From an uncultured Eubacteriales bacterium (GTDB lineage Bacteria; Bacillota; Clostridia; Oscillospirales; Acutalibacteraceae), in assembly GCA_949068525.1 (NCBI GenBank), contig CARTIQ010000005.1, positions 1 through 64,000 on the forward strand: a stretch of DNA of 64,000 bases. Reading direction: 5' to 3'. This document shows, one piece after another, positions 16,684 through 26,295 of the stretch. The notes under the pieces were generated by a model that was given only the letters and a program-made list of their open reading frames with translations, was not told the DNA's origin and searched no databases. The translations under genes were made by a program, and so were the position numbers. The stretch's first letter is position 1, and the number at the start of each line of letters is the position of its first letter.

Positions 16684-17754
16684 ATGGAACGAAAAGACAT
16701 GATAACCGCGCCACAACAGTTCTCGATGCTATTTTTAGTCAATATAATCATAGGAATAACCTACAATCTGCCAATGGCGCAAAGCAGCAACATGTGGGAC
16801 CACGTCATCTCAGCGGGAATAGCACTTTTAATAAATGTGGGGTACCTCCTGCCGGTGTATAAGCTATATAAAATAAACCCTACAATGAACATAGCAGACA
16901 ATTGCGCGGTAAATTTCAAAAAATTAGGGACATTATTCTTGATAATTTATGGAATCTACTACCTTTTTGCGTGCTGTTACACACTGTCACTTTTTAACAT
17001 CTTTGTGCGAGACGTTGTAAATCCGGATATTTCGCTCTTTATGCTAACGCTATGCGTGATCCTAGCAGCATCCTATGCAACATGCAAGGGGATAGAAGGC
17101 ATAGCGCGGGCCTGCACAATAATATTGTTCATCATTTGTGTATCGATTGCATTTATAGTTTTTACGCTGATCCCTCAAATTGACGTGATGAACTTTCCGC
17201 CATTGATGTTTGAAGGGTTAAGGGACACACTCAACGGCACTGTATATTTGGCCTCGCTATCATTTTATATACCGCTATCTGCGACAATTACACCATTTGT
17301 CAAGGGTAATATAAAGAAAACTCTAATAGCATCGACCGTATCGATTTATGCACTGTTTATTTTGGTAATAGCAGTAGTTACGGGCGCACTAGGAGATTAT
17401 CTAAAAACTCAGAACTTCCCGATATACACAGCAACAAGCGTGGCTGGAATAGGCGTATTTAAAAGAATGGATGCTATTTATCTAGGAATTTTCACTTCTG
17501 GGCTCTTTATAACAGTTTCGCTATTTTTGTTTGCGTTTTTTTCGGTAATGAAGCGGCTGTTTGGCGAAGGCAAAAGCAAGATAATAATATTTTTGGGTGA
17601 CGTATTGGTGCTCGTTTTAAGCTTAGTTTTACCGGTGTTTAAGGAAGTTTTGTATTTTTTTTACGACATAAAATTTGTTTTCATATTCACTATGGCAACG
17701 GCGTTTGTGATTCCGCTGGTAATTTTAATAAAGCACAAAATGCAGATAAAGTGA
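16684..17754 (+). CDS. GerAB-type germination permease-like subunit
   Basis: The product has 356 residues with about ten membrane segments throughout, of the amino acid permease fold (spore germination GerB family). The N-terminus starts RKDMITAPQQFSMLFLVNII, a common opening in this family. The B subunit carries the germinant-binding pocket inside the membrane and may release ions. It lies 21 bases after the A subunit and 12 bases before the C subunit, so the three are one operon. Confidence 0.93.
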   Translation: MERKDMITAPQQFSMLFLVNIIIGITYNLPMAQSSNMWDHVISAGIALLINVGYLLPVYKLYKINPTMNIADNCAVNFKKLGTLFLIIYGIYYLFACCYTLSLFNIFVRDVVNPDISLFMLTLCVILAASYATCKGIEGIARACTIILFIICVSIAFIVFTLIPQIDVMNFPPLMFEGLRDTLNGTVYLASLSFYIPLSATITPFVKGNIKKTLIASTVSIYALFILVIAVVTGALGDYLKTQNFPIYTATSVAGIGVFKRMDAIYLGIFTSGLFITVSLFLFAFFSVMKRLFGEGKSKIIIFLGDVLVLVLSLVLPVFKEVLYFFYDIKFVFIFTMATAFVIPLVILIKHKMQIK

Positions 17755-17766
17755 GGGTTTGCAAGA

Positions 17767-18900
17767 ATGAGGGAAACAACGATCACAAAAAAGATTGTAA
17801 TTTTACTGGAGTTATTGTTGGTGTGCTTTCTGTGCGGATGCAACCAGGTGGCGGGTTTAGACGAGCAGTTAATAGTCTATGGAATCGGGGTGGATAAAAC
17901 CGAAGATGCTTACGAATTAACTGTGCAGGTGCTGAATACCCAAACGACGTCGGAGGCAAACTCGCAGGAGGATGGCAAAGCCATAATAAACATATCGGCA
18001 ACGGCGCCGACCTTGATTGAAGCCGTAAACAAAATTGAGAACCAGACAGGCAAAAAGATATTATATTCTCACGCAATAGTCTTAATAGTCGGCCAGGAGA
18101 CGGCAAAATCCGGGATAAAAGAAATTATAAGATTTTTTTCTACAAACCATAAACTTCGCCCAACGGTAGAGGTGCTAATCTCGAGTATAACGGCAAAAGA
18201 TGTGTTTTCAAATGAGGGCAACGGGGATATAGTTAACGCAGAGGACATTGTATCGATATCACAAATAGGCAAAGAGAACGACGATGGCATAAATTCTAAC
18301 ATTCGATATATTTTAAGTGACCTTGAAAATCCGCAAAAAGCAGCAAAAGTGTGGCTTCTTGAATATAATAAAGATGAGGGAAAGGTGGCTTGTCCTAAAG
18401 TTGCACTGTTTAAGTCCGACAAGCTAACAGATGTTCTGAATGAAGAGAGCACGAAGGGGATGCTTTTGATCTATAAAAAAGCTAAAAATATTGTGGACAG
18501 TGTAAACGTGAATGACGCGCAGCTATCCTATGAGTTGAGCAAAGCAAAGTCAAAAATAGACGTGAGTTTTGATAGCAAAAAACCGGTGTTTAACATAAGT
18601 TTGTGTGCGGATTTAGAATTATACAACGCGGACAATCTGGCAGCAAATAGCGGGATCAAGCTGGTTATCGAAAAGAGGCTTGCGGAATTAATGCAGAAAG
18701 CCATTGATTGGGGCATAAAAAAGAACGGTTGTGATATATTTAACTTTTGTCGATACATTATGAACGCAAACCCCAGCTTTTTTAAGGAAAACTTAGCAAA
18801 TATGGAGGAAATCCTAAAGTCAGCAGATTATGAAATTAACGCACAGGCCAAAATTAGATATATGGGTGCAAATCAGAAGATAAGCAGCTTGGTTTATTAA
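17767..18900 (+). CDS. Ger(x)C-type germination lipoprotein
   Basis: The product has 377 residues. A signal peptide ends in a lipobox (VCFLCGC) with the lipid-bearing Cys near residue 20, followed by the family text LDEQLIVYGIGVDKTEDAYELTV. The remaining sequence matches the three-domain Ger(x)C fold, including a LYSHAIVLIVGQE segment. It is the outer-leaflet C subunit of the receptor. Third and last gene of the germination operon. Confidence 0.95.
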   Translation: MRETTITKKIVILLELLLVCFLCGCNQVAGLDEQLIVYGIGVDKTEDAYELTVQVLNTQTTSEANSQEDGKAIINISATAPTLIEAVNKIENQTGKKILYSHAIVLIVGQETAKSGIKEIIRFFSTNHKLRPTVEVLISSITAKDVFSNEGNGDIVNAEDIVSISQIGKENDDGINSNIRYILSDLENPQKAAKVWLLEYNKDEGKVACPKVALFKSDKLTDVLNEESTKGMLLIYKKAKNIVDSVNVNDAQLSYELSKAKSKIDVSFDSKKPVFNISLCADLELYNADNLAANSGIKLVIEKRLAELMQKAIDWGIKKNGCDIFNFCRYIMNANPSFFKENLANMEEILKSADYEINAQAKIRYMGANQKISSLVY

Positions 18901-18924
18901 GCGGCACCGCGATTTCTCGCTTCC

Positions 18925-18953
18925 TTGAAAATAATTTTAAGCTACGCTATAAT
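18925..18953 (+). promoter_or_regulatory. Promoter of the hprK-murB-rapZ-whiA-cwlD run
   Basis: TTGAAA (18925-18930) and TATAAT (18948-18953) with a 17-base spacer. Transcription near 18960 leaves about 40 bases before the hprK start at 18999, which favours that start over the ATG at 18966. Confidence 0.7.
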
Positions 18954-18998
18954 GTTTTTATAAATATGGTGTGGAAAAACAAAGTGGCGGGTGATAAA

Positions 18999-19967
18999 AT
19001 GTCGAACAATTTTTCGGTATCGTTAACAAACATCATAAACAGCATGGGGCTGAATATCGCGTTTATGCCGAATGACCCGGACAAAATTTTAATATCCGAA
19101 AAGGACATTAACCGTTTGGGACTGGAGCTAACCGGATTTTTTGACTATTTTAATAGCACTCGGTTGGTTGTTATGGGGAGAACGGAAAACGCATATTTGT
19201 CAGGCTTAACAAGTGAAGAGCGGTATAAAATATTAGATGGAATCTTTGCGTTTGAGCCACCCGCAGTAATAATCACGAAGAATATTGAGCCATACCCTGA
19301 GCTTATCAAGGCGGCGAAGAAGAGTTTTATCCCGATTCTTCGCACATCCGAGATGACTTCGAACTTTATTGCTGATATTGTAGAGTTTTTGGACGTAAAA
19401 TTGGCGCCGCGTATCACGAGGCATGGCGTACTGGTAGAGGTTTATGGCCAGGGAATATATATTATCGGTGATAGCGGAGTTGGTAAGAGCGAGACGGCAA
19501 TAGAACTGATTCAAAGGGGACATCGTCTGGTTGCAGATGATTCGGTGCAAATAAGAAAAATTAACGACAAGAAGCTCACAGGATCTGCACCAAAAAACCT
19601 TCGGCATTTTATTGAGCTGCGCGGCGTAGGCATTATTGATGCTAGGAGCATTTTTGGGATGGGTTCTGTAAAGGTGACGCAGGAGATCGACATGGTGGTT
19701 AACCTCGAGATGTGGGATAGGGCCAAGATTTACGATAGAATAGGCATAGAAAACGAATATGCAAAAATTCTGGGAGTGAATATTCCGATTGTGACAATTC
19801 CGGTAACACCCGGCCGAAATTTGGCAATTATTGTGGAAGTAGCTGCTATGAATAATCGGCAAAAGAAGATGGGCTATAACGCAGCTAAAGAGCTGCTGGA
19901 TGGCTTGGGAATGGACTATTTTAATAATGATATCGTTACAAATAACCAAATAAAGCTAAACATTTAA
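18999..19967 (+). CDS. hprK: HPr kinase/phosphorylase
   Basis: The product has 322 residues from the ATG at 18999, which follows GGCGGGTGA. The N-terminal domain is followed by the kinase domain with Walker A GDSGVGKS at about 157-164, LVADDSV just after, and the family motif LRGVGIIDARSIFGMGSV. HprK phosphorylates HPr on Ser46 in response to fructose-1,6-bisphosphate and ATP and removes it again when phosphate is high, controlling carbon catabolite repression. It heads the conserved hprK-murB-rapZ-whiA string of Firmicutes. Confidence 0.97.
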   Translation: MSNNFSVSLTNIINSMGLNIAFMPNDPDKILISEKDINRLGLELTGFFDYFNSTRLVVMGRTENAYLSGLTSEERYKILDGIFAFEPPAVIITKNIEPYPELIKAAKKSFIPILRTSEMTSNFIADIVEFLDVKLAPRITRHGVLVEVYGQGIYIIGDSGVGKSETAIELIQRGHRLVADDSVQIRKINDKKLTGSAPKNLRHFIELRGVGIIDARSIFGMGSVKVTQEIDMVVNLEMWDRAKIYDRIGIENEYAKILGVNIPIVTIPVTPGRNLAIIVEVAAMNNRQKKMGYNAAKELLDGLGMDYFNNDIVTNNQIKLNI

Positions 19968-20036
19968 TTTCAAAATTAGAAAAATAATAAAGAAGAAAGT
20001 TAAAACGAGAAAAATTTTGTGATTAACGGAGGAATT

Positions 20037-20954
20037 ATGGGCAGCAGAGAATGTGAGAGAGCTGTTGAGGCGCTGGCGGAATTAAACTTAAATTTGAATA
20101 TACTGAAAAAGGAGCCGATGTCAAAGCATACGTCATTTAAAATTGGCGGCGATGCGGATATTTTTATAACGGTAAATTCTAAGGACGACTTGGTTGTGGT
20201 TATAGAGGTTTTAAATGAGTTCAAAATTCCGTTTTTGGTTGTTGGCAACGGGTCTAACCTTTTGGTGAGTGACGATGGCATCCGTGGGGCGGTGATTAAA
20301 CTTGGGGGCGACTTTAATAAAATCACCTTAGAGAGCGATGATACAATTAAGTGTGGCGCTGGGACTGCGCTTTCGAGGCTGTGCACTTTTGCTTTGCAAG
20401 AATCCCTTAGCGGACTGGAGTTTGCTTATGGGATTCCGGGCAAAGTCGGCGGAGCTGTCTTCATGAACGCGGGCGCTTATGGAGAAGAGATTAAGGACAT
20501 AATTGTTTCTGCCGAGAGCATAACCTATTCTGGCGAGATTATAAAAAGAACCGCAGACGAGATGGCTTTGTCGTATAGGAACAGCTTGTACAGGGATGTT
20601 GATGAGATTATTTTGTCGGTAAAATTTAGGCTAGAACCAGGAGACAAACTACATATAAAAGAGAGAATGGATGGATATATAGCTAGGCGTAAAGAAAAGC
20701 AGCCATTAAATTACCCCAACGCAGGGAGCATTTTTAAAAGGCCGGTGGGTAATTTTGCCGGTACGCTAATTCAAAATTGCGGATTGCAAGGTACCAAAAT
20801 CGGCGGAGCAATGGTTAGCACCAAACATGCGGGGTTTATAGTAAACCAGGGGGAAGCCACTTGCAACGATGTGGTAAGATTGATTAATCATATTAAAGAA
20901 ACTGTGATGAAAAAAACCGGTGTAGCGCTCGAATGTGAGGTAATCATCATTTGA
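20037..20954 (+). CDS. murB: UDP-N-acetylenolpyruvoylglucosamine reductase
   Basis: The product has 305 residues from the ATG at 20037, preceded by ACGGAGGAATT. An FAD-binding domain comes first (VVGNGSNLLVSD and the GIPGKVGGAVFMNAGAYGEE loop). The catalytic C-terminal part has PNAGSIFKRP with the proton-donating Ser and LIQNCGLQGTKIGGAMVS. MurB reduces the enolpyruvyl group to lactate with NADPH, giving UDP-MurNAc for peptidoglycan. This is the short type II MurB usual in Firmicutes. Confidence 0.97.
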   Translation: MGSRECERAVEALAELNLNLNILKKEPMSKHTSFKIGGDADIFITVNSKDDLVVVIEVLNEFKIPFLVVGNGSNLLVSDDGIRGAVIKLGGDFNKITLESDDTIKCGAGTALSRLCTFALQESLSGLEFAYGIPGKVGGAVFMNAGAYGEEIKDIIVSAESITYSGEIIKRTADEMALSYRNSLYRDVDEIILSVKFRLEPGDKLHIKERMDGYIARRKEKQPLNYPNAGSIFKRPVGNFAGTLIQNCGLQGTKIGGAMVSTKHAGFIVNQGEATCNDVVRLINHIKETVMKKTGVALECEVIII

Positions 20955-21029
20955 AAGGGCACTCTTGTTGTTAAAAATGGCGCTAAAGTTAAAAATTTGA
21001 GAAAGATCAAAACGAGGGAGGCTTGAGTT

Positions 21030-21893
21030 ATGGAGTTCCTTTTTGTGACGGGATTATCGGGTGCAGGGAAGACCCAGGCATTGCATGCCTTGGAGGATAT
21101 TGGCTTTTACTGCGTCGATAATATCCCGACCAAGCTGATTTCGACTTTTTATGACCTATGCCAGAAGTCTTCGGATAAAAACATGCGAAGGGTTGCTGCA
21201 GTTATTGATATCCGCGGGGAAAATTTTTTGGAGGGTTCCTTTGAGTCGCTTGAAAAACTTAAGGAGAACAGAAAAAATTATAAGGTATTGTTTTTGGATG
21301 CGCGAGAAGATGTGCTAGTTCAGCGGTATAAAGAATCCCGAAGAAGGCACCCGTTAGCCGAGAATTATCATGGTGCCATTCAAAAAGCTATACGGTTTGA
21401 GCGAGAGCTTTTGACTTCTATAAAGAATTCTGCGGACTATTTGATAGATACTTCGTTTTTGTCATCAGCACAGCTTAAAAAGAGGATAGCATCGCTGTTT
21501 TTGGATGACTCTTCAAACGCACTTACGGTTACATGTATGTCTTTTGGTTTTAAACATGGCTTACCGACTGAAGCAGACTTGGTCTTTGACGTTAGATGCC
21601 TGCCAAACCCCTATTATATAGACGAGATGAGAAATTTGACTGGCCTGGATGAGCTGGTAGCGGAGTATGTGCTAAACGGAGAAGAGACGAAAGGGTTTAT
21701 TGAAAGGACGGTCTCGCTGATTGACTATATGCTACCACTTTATTGCAACGAAGGCAAAAGTCAGCTGGTGATAGCAATTGGTTGTACAGGCGGACATCAC
21801 CGCTCAGTGGCGATTGCGCAGTATCTTTATAATCACCTGCTTGACGCCGGCCATCACATCGTTATCAACCACAGGGACATAAACAAAAATTGA
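21030..21893 (+). CDS. rapZ: RapZ/YvcJ nucleotide-binding protein
   Basis: The product has 287 residues. Walker A GLSGAGKT lies at 8-15, followed by ALEDIGFYCVDNIPTKLI, the family signature. The C-terminal domain carries DVRCLPNPYY and GCTGGHHRSVAIA. In E. coli RapZ guides RNase E to GlmZ and senses glucosamine-6-phosphate. In Firmicutes YvcJ hydrolyses nucleotides and affects competence. yvcK, normally between rapZ and whiA, is absent here; the next gene starts 43 bases on. Confidence 0.95.
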   Translation: MEFLFVTGLSGAGKTQALHALEDIGFYCVDNIPTKLISTFYDLCQKSSDKNMRRVAAVIDIRGENFLEGSFESLEKLKENRKNYKVLFLDAREDVLVQRYKESRRRHPLAENYHGAIQKAIRFERELLTSIKNSADYLIDTSFLSSAQLKKRIASLFLDDSSNALTVTCMSFGFKHGLPTEADLVFDVRCLPNPYYIDEMRNLTGLDELVAEYVLNGEETKGFIERTVSLIDYMLPLYCNEGKSQLVIAIGCTGGHHRSVAIAQYLYNHLLDAGHHIVINHRDINKN

Positions 21894-21936
21894 GCTGGGG
21901 CTTGGGTTTATTGTGTTGGCTGAAGGAGGCAGTTAA

Positions 21937-22848
21937 GTGACATTTTCGGCAAGAGTTAAGAACGAACTATGTAAAGAGAGCCGACTGTTTAATGCGCACT
22001 CCCTTTTTTTACTGTACGGTATACTTTTATTTTCGAGAAATTTCAAGCTCTCGGAGATATCATTTCACACGGAGAACGAAAACATAAGCAACCTTGTGTA
22101 TGAGCTGCTGGTGCAGAATTTTGACTGCGTAGTGGATGTTGAATTTTCTGGCACAGACAAAAAAGAAAATATTATTTTGAAGGTTTCTAAAGAGTGCGAT
22201 AGAAAAGCGATTTTGACTCGATTTGGCCACTTAAAAAAGGACGAAATAAACCTGAAAATAAACAAAGAGCTGCTGAAAACCCAAGAAGACGTAAAAATTT
22301 TTTTAAAAGGCGTGTTTATCACTTGTGGAACAGTAACAGACCCTCAAAACGGGTATCATTTGGAGTTTTGTGTGCCTTATATGAATCTGTCCAAATGCTT
22401 GTTCGAGGTTTTAACGTCCCTAAAAAATGTGCAGCTAAAGGTAAAAAGTACCACTCGAAAGGGAGTTTTTGTGATTTACATAAAGGATAGCTCCGATATA
22501 ACAGACTTTTTGGCGTATATTGGTGCGCCGCTTTGCGCTATGGACTTTATGCAAATTAAGATGGTTAAAGAGGTCCGCAATTACGTTAACAGGACGACGA
22601 ACTTTGAAGCAGCAAATATTAGCAAAATTGCAGCGGCCTCTACTGCGCAGATAGCCGCGATAAAAAACATAAAGAAGTCTGGCAAGTTTAATTGTTTGAG
22701 CGACGACTTAAAGGAACTGGCAAATTTGCGTATTGCAAACCCAGAAATGTCGCTAAGAGAGTTGGGGAAAAACCTTTCGACTCCGCTTACACGATCTGGT
22801 GTTAACCATAAAATGAAAAAGCTTTTGAGTATGAGTGAACATATCTAA
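21937..22848 (+). CDS. whiA: WhiA, LAGLIDADG-like DNA-binding regulator
   Basis: The product has 303 residues from a GTG at 21937 after AAGGAGG. The opening SARVKNELCKE is the usual WhiA start. Two degenerate LAGLIDADG domains follow and the C-terminus has the WhiA helix-turn-helix with LRELGKNLSTPLTRSGVNHKMKK. In Firmicutes WhiA influences cell division and chromosome segregation and does not cut DNA. Confidence 0.95.
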   Translation: MTFSARVKNELCKESRLFNAHSLFLLYGILLFSRNFKLSEISFHTENENISNLVYELLVQNFDCVVDVEFSGTDKKENIILKVSKECDRKAILTRFGHLKKDEINLKINKELLKTQEDVKIFLKGVFITCGTVTDPQNGYHLEFCVPYMNLSKCLFEVLTSLKNVQLKVKSTTRKGVFVIYIKDSSDITDFLAYIGAPLCAMDFMQIKMVKEVRNYVNRTTNFEAANISKIAAASTAQIAAIKNIKKSGKFNCLSDDLKELANLRIANPEMSLRELGKNLSTPLTRSGVNHKMKKLLSMSEHI

Positions 22849-22904
22849 ATTTAAAATTGTCCTAAAAACGCAGCACCCGCATAAAAATGTTATGGGGTGA
22901 TATT

Positions 22905-23636
22905 TTGAAAAAATTGAAATGGGGCAATGACACCGTTTTTTATTCTCTAGTCTTGTGCGGATATATTGCCTTTTCGGCTTTAATTTTGAATGCATGTTTT
23001 TTGCATGCTTCACGGCAGGCCTCTTTGAAGGGAGGTTCATATTTTCCGACGATTATACTTGATGCAGGGCACGGAGGAGTTGATAGCGGTGCAGTGGGGC
23101 TTAATAACGTGCTTGAAAAGGACATAAATTTAGATATTGTGCTCAAACTTAAAAGCTTGTTTGAAGTTTCGGGCTTTAACATAAAAATGACGCGGGATGA
23201 GGATGAGTCTATACATAGCGAAAATTCGAACACGATCCGGTCTAAGAAGGTTTCAGATTTAAAGAACCGTCTGAGCATGATAAACAGCGACCCGAGCAAC
23301 TTGCTGATAAGTGTTCACCAGAACAAGTTTGAAGACAGCAAGTATAAGGGAGCGCAGGTATTTTACTCGAAGAATAATCCGCAGAGCCAAGAGCTTGCAC
23401 AGAGCATCCGAGCTTCGTTTTTAGCTTTTATCCAAAAGGATAATAACCGTGAAATAAAGCCCTCTCCAAAAGGAGTTTTTCTTTTGAATAAATCTACCGT
23501 TCCGGCGGTTATCGTTGAATGCGGATTTTTGTCGAACAGCGAGGACGTGAGGAATTTGCTGGATAAAAAATATCAGTCGAAGCTAGCTTTTGCAATTTTT
23601 TGCGGTTTTTTGGACTACTGGCGTAAATCAGGGTGA
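22905..23636 (+). CDS. cwlD: N-acetylmuramoyl-L-alanine amidase, CwlD-like
   Basis: The product has 243 residues from a TTG at 22905 preceded by GGGGTGAT; an ATG at 22887 is in frame but lacks a site. An N-terminal membrane segment (about 10-32) is followed by one Amidase_3 domain with the zinc residues in ILDAGHGGVDSGAVG and SVHQN and the late catalytic Glu in VIVECGFLSN. CwlD cuts the stem peptide from muramic acid so that muramic lactam can form in spore cortex. The length and single domain fit CwlD. Its stop overlaps the spoIIE stop on the other strand by nine bases. Confidence 0.85.
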   Translation: MKKLKWGNDTVFYSLVLCGYIAFSALILNACFLHASRQASLKGGSYFPTIILDAGHGGVDSGAVGLNNVLEKDINLDIVLKLKSLFEVSGFNIKMTRDEDESIHSENSNTIRSKKVSDLKNRLSMINSDPSNLLISVHQNKFEDSKYKGAQVFYSKNNPQSQELAQSIRASFLAFIQKDNNREIKPSPKGVFLLNKSTVPAVIVECGFLSNSEDVRNLLDKKYQSKLAFAIFCGFLDYWRKSG

Positions 23637-25964
23637 GTCGGACAGACTTATTGCAATCACTGTTATATCGTCGTCGAACTCATCGGACGTGTTTTTTACA
23701 ATTTTCTTTACGATAGAATCCGCGATTTGTTGGGGGTCTTGATTCTCCCAACTTTTTAAAGTATCCTCAAGCCACTCATCACTTTTAGAAACTGCTCCAT
23801 CCGAGACCATAAGTATTTTGTCATTAGCTGCAAGAGTGTTAGTGCTTTGCGAGATGTTAACGTCCTTCAATATGCCAATAGGCAAGGAATTTGGCATGTG
23901 ACGAATCACGTTTTCACCTCTTTTAATTAATGTAAGTGGAGCGCCAGCCTTTAAAAGCTTTGTAGTTCCTGTAAATAAGTCCACACAGAGGATGTCTAGG
24001 GTGGACAAAAACTCGTCTTCTGACTTTATCAACAGTAAAGAGTTGGTTATCTTGACCGCGGTAGGGAGGTTTATTCCAGCCTTTATTAGGTCTTCCATGA
24101 TTCGGCAAGCCATTGCCCCCTCGACAGCGGCTCGTCCGCCAGTTCCCATGCCATCGCTTAATATAACAACTATGTGTCCGGCGCCATCATTAAAATATGT
24201 ATAATTATCTCCACACAGCACACCGTTTTTGCAAATGTGTTGGGCGATACCAACGTGAACGTTAAAAGCTGGTTTTTCTACTAGCTGTATTTTGCAAGCA
24301 CTAAAATTGGAAGTAACGGTGGGGGAGTCAAGCCTTTTTTGGCAGATCCTTGATAGCTTTTTTGAAAGATTCACTTTTTCGAAATTGCCGTTATTAACTG
24401 TTCCAGTAACTTCTATTTCTATAGAGATCCGACCGTATTCATCGTATCTGCAGCAAACATCAAGCGGGGCAAAACCGAGAGCTTTAAGTTTTGCGGTAAT
24501 TTTCTGGGCTAGTTTGGTGTCAAAAGTACTGCAATTTTTAACTCCATCAATAATGTCAGAAAGTAAAAGCCCAACATCGCAGAATTGTTCTGAGACAAAA
24601 TCACGCACTTGAGAAACCCTGCTTTCTGCAACTTTCTTTTTGGACATTTCATCATAAAACAAGTTGATGTTACTTGTTATTTCGGCAGCTCGGCCGCACC
24701 TTTGTGAAAAACTCGAAGGCAAATCGTTTGCAGTTATTTTTCCTTTTTCGCACAAAATTTCGTTAATCTTCGAAAACGAACTAAGAGTATCTGTAGTTTT
24801 AGAGTCAAAGCAGAAGCTTCGAAGCCCGCAGCTGCTGCAGACTTTATGAACCGCCGCTGAGTATATATCGCAACTTTTGCTGACATTAATTTTAGTCAAA
24901 TTTTCGGCAACTGAATTAATCGTGCTAGAGATGTTAATTAATGCCCGAGAAGCAGAATTTAGACGCATCGCTACAGCATTTTTGAAGCTTTGCTCTTGCT
25001 CATAACGATTAAGTTGGGCAGTAAAAAAGTTTGTAAATTTTTCCCCTATATCATCGCGCAAAAAAAGAAAAATTAAGCTAGCAGCAAGAATTTCATAAAT
25101 ACCAGAAATAATAATGGCAGGATCATAGGCCTGGTTAGAGATAATCATGCTAGAAGTCAAGAAAGCTAGGCAACAAGCCATTTTACCAAAGCAAGCAACA
25201 AATCCAGCAATCAGGCCACCAAAAGCGTATGCACCCATAATATAGGTTGGTTCCTTAAAGGCAAGCCCTAACAGCACCCCTGCGGTGGTCCCGGCGATGC
25301 TACCGCCGACTATGCCTAGATATTTTGCACAAAACATTATTACCAAAATTGCCAAAACCTTGCCAATAGAAATGCACCCCAAATTTACCGTCAGCAGGGA
25401 CAAAATTACCATAAAAGTTGTCATGCAGATGCAGACAAAGTCTGCTTGATCTATGGTTCTGTTTTGTGCCGATAAAATATTTGTGGCTTCAGAAAAGAAA
25501 TAAGCCGCGCCTCCTGATAAAATGGCCTCCGAAAGGCAGATCATAACCTCGCTAAAGTCGGCTGTGTTAAATATATTAATTGCAAAACCAGTGGCAATGA
25601 TGGTTGCAAAAGAATGAATCGGTGCAAACAGTTTGCTGGTTTTAACTTTGGGCAAATCGTTTAACGTCCAGCGGATGGCGCAAATGGCAACAGCAGTAGA
25701 CACATAGCGGATGCCAAAGTGAACCTCACTTGGTAAAATGTAGCCGATTATAACGCCTAAAAAGCTAAAAAACATATTATTATAAGGCACGGCAGCTAAG
25801 AAGGAACTCCCAAACGGCGCGTATGCGCCAAAAGCAACACCTTTGGATATGAATACCCCTAGAATAAAGCACACGGTGTTTTCTGCCAAGATTTTTGCAT
25901 GGTCTGCCGGTAGTAGATTTTTTATATTTTGACTGGCCGACCCGATTAAGCTGGTACTTTTCAT
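23628..25964 (-). CDS. spoIIE: Stage II sporulation protein E, PP2C phosphatase
   Basis: The product has 778 residues. The N-terminal third has about ten membrane segments, the middle is a helical regulatory region with a Cys cluster (VCSSCGLRSFC), and the last 230 residues form a PPM/PP2C phosphatase with SDGMGTGGRAAVEG, MVSDGAVSKS and a late DDDITVI. SpoIIE sits at the polar septum and dephosphorylates SpoIIAA, which frees sigma-F in the forespore. GGGGGATG precedes the ATG. It is transcribed alone and convergent with cwlD. Confidence 0.97.
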   Translation of the reverse strand: MKSTSLIGSASQNIKNLLPADHAKILAENTVCFILGVFISKGVAFGAYAPFGSSFLAAVPYNNMFFSFLGVIIGYILPSEVHFGIRYVSTAVAICAIRWTLNDLPKVKTSKLFAPIHSFATIIATGFAINIFNTADFSEVMICLSEAILSGGAAYFFSEATNILSAQNRTIDQADFVCICMTTFMVILSLLTVNLGCISIGKVLAILVIMFCAKYLGIVGGSIAGTTAGVLLGLAFKEPTYIMGAYAFGGLIAGFVACFGKMACCLAFLTSSMIISNQAYDPAIIISGIYEILAASLIFLFLRDDIGEKFTNFFTAQLNRYEQEQSFKNAVAMRLNSASRALINISSTINSVAENLTKINVSKSCDIYSAAVHKVCSSCGLRSFCFDSKTTDTLSSFSKINEILCEKGKITANDLPSSFSQRCGRAAEITSNINLFYDEMSKKKVAESRVSQVRDFVSEQFCDVGLLLSDIIDGVKNCSTFDTKLAQKITAKLKALGFAPLDVCCRYDEYGRISIEIEVTGTVNNGNFEKVNLSKKLSRICQKRLDSPTVTSNFSACKIQLVEKPAFNVHVGIAQHICKNGVLCGDNYTYFNDGAGHIVVILSDGMGTGGRAAVEGAMACRIMEDLIKAGINLPTAVKITNSLLLIKSEDEFLSTLDILCVDLFTGTTKLLKAGAPLTLIKRGENVIRHMPNSLPIGILKDVNISQSTNTLAANDKILMVSDGAVSKSDEWLEDTLKSWENQDPQQIADSIVKKIVKNTSDEFDDDITVIAISLSDSP

Positions 25965-26157
25965 TTACATCCCCCACTGTTTGGAATAATTTACCTCAAA
26001 GCTAATTTAAATTATAAGCAAAAGCAAAGTCACAGCTTGTCTTAACATGCTGCAGCTTTTTGGGGTTTTATGAAAGGGGAGCGCGAGAAATATGAAAAAA
26101 GCAGCTAAAATAAGATAAAAATGTAAAAGCGTGGCGCTATCCAAAGAGGAAAAAATA

Positions 26158-26233
26158 TGCTATAATAAAAACCGGTTAAAATGTCTGCAGAATAATAGCA
26201 TGGCGGCGGGGGTTATGCAGGATATGCTGTTAT
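26158..26233 (+). promoter_or_regulatory. Extended -10 promoter and leader hairpin of the PBP gene
   Basis: TGC-TATAAT (TATAAT at 26161-26166) is an extended -10 with only a weak -35. Downstream, ATAATAGCAT (26192-26201) pairs with ATGCTGTTAT (26224-26233) around a G-rich loop, and a short T-run follows at 26240-26244. It could be a weak attenuator or a stabilising 5' hairpin. Confidence 0.35.
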
Positions 26234-26295
26234 GAATAATTTTTGTGTGATTTTAAAAAATAATCCCAAATAAAGCAACAAGGCGGGAATAAATA

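Noticed and set aside
19233..19949. Minus-strand frame of 238 codons opposite hprK
   Set aside because: It lies wholly within hprK, is rich in His, Cys and Asn without a domain pattern and has no start signals.
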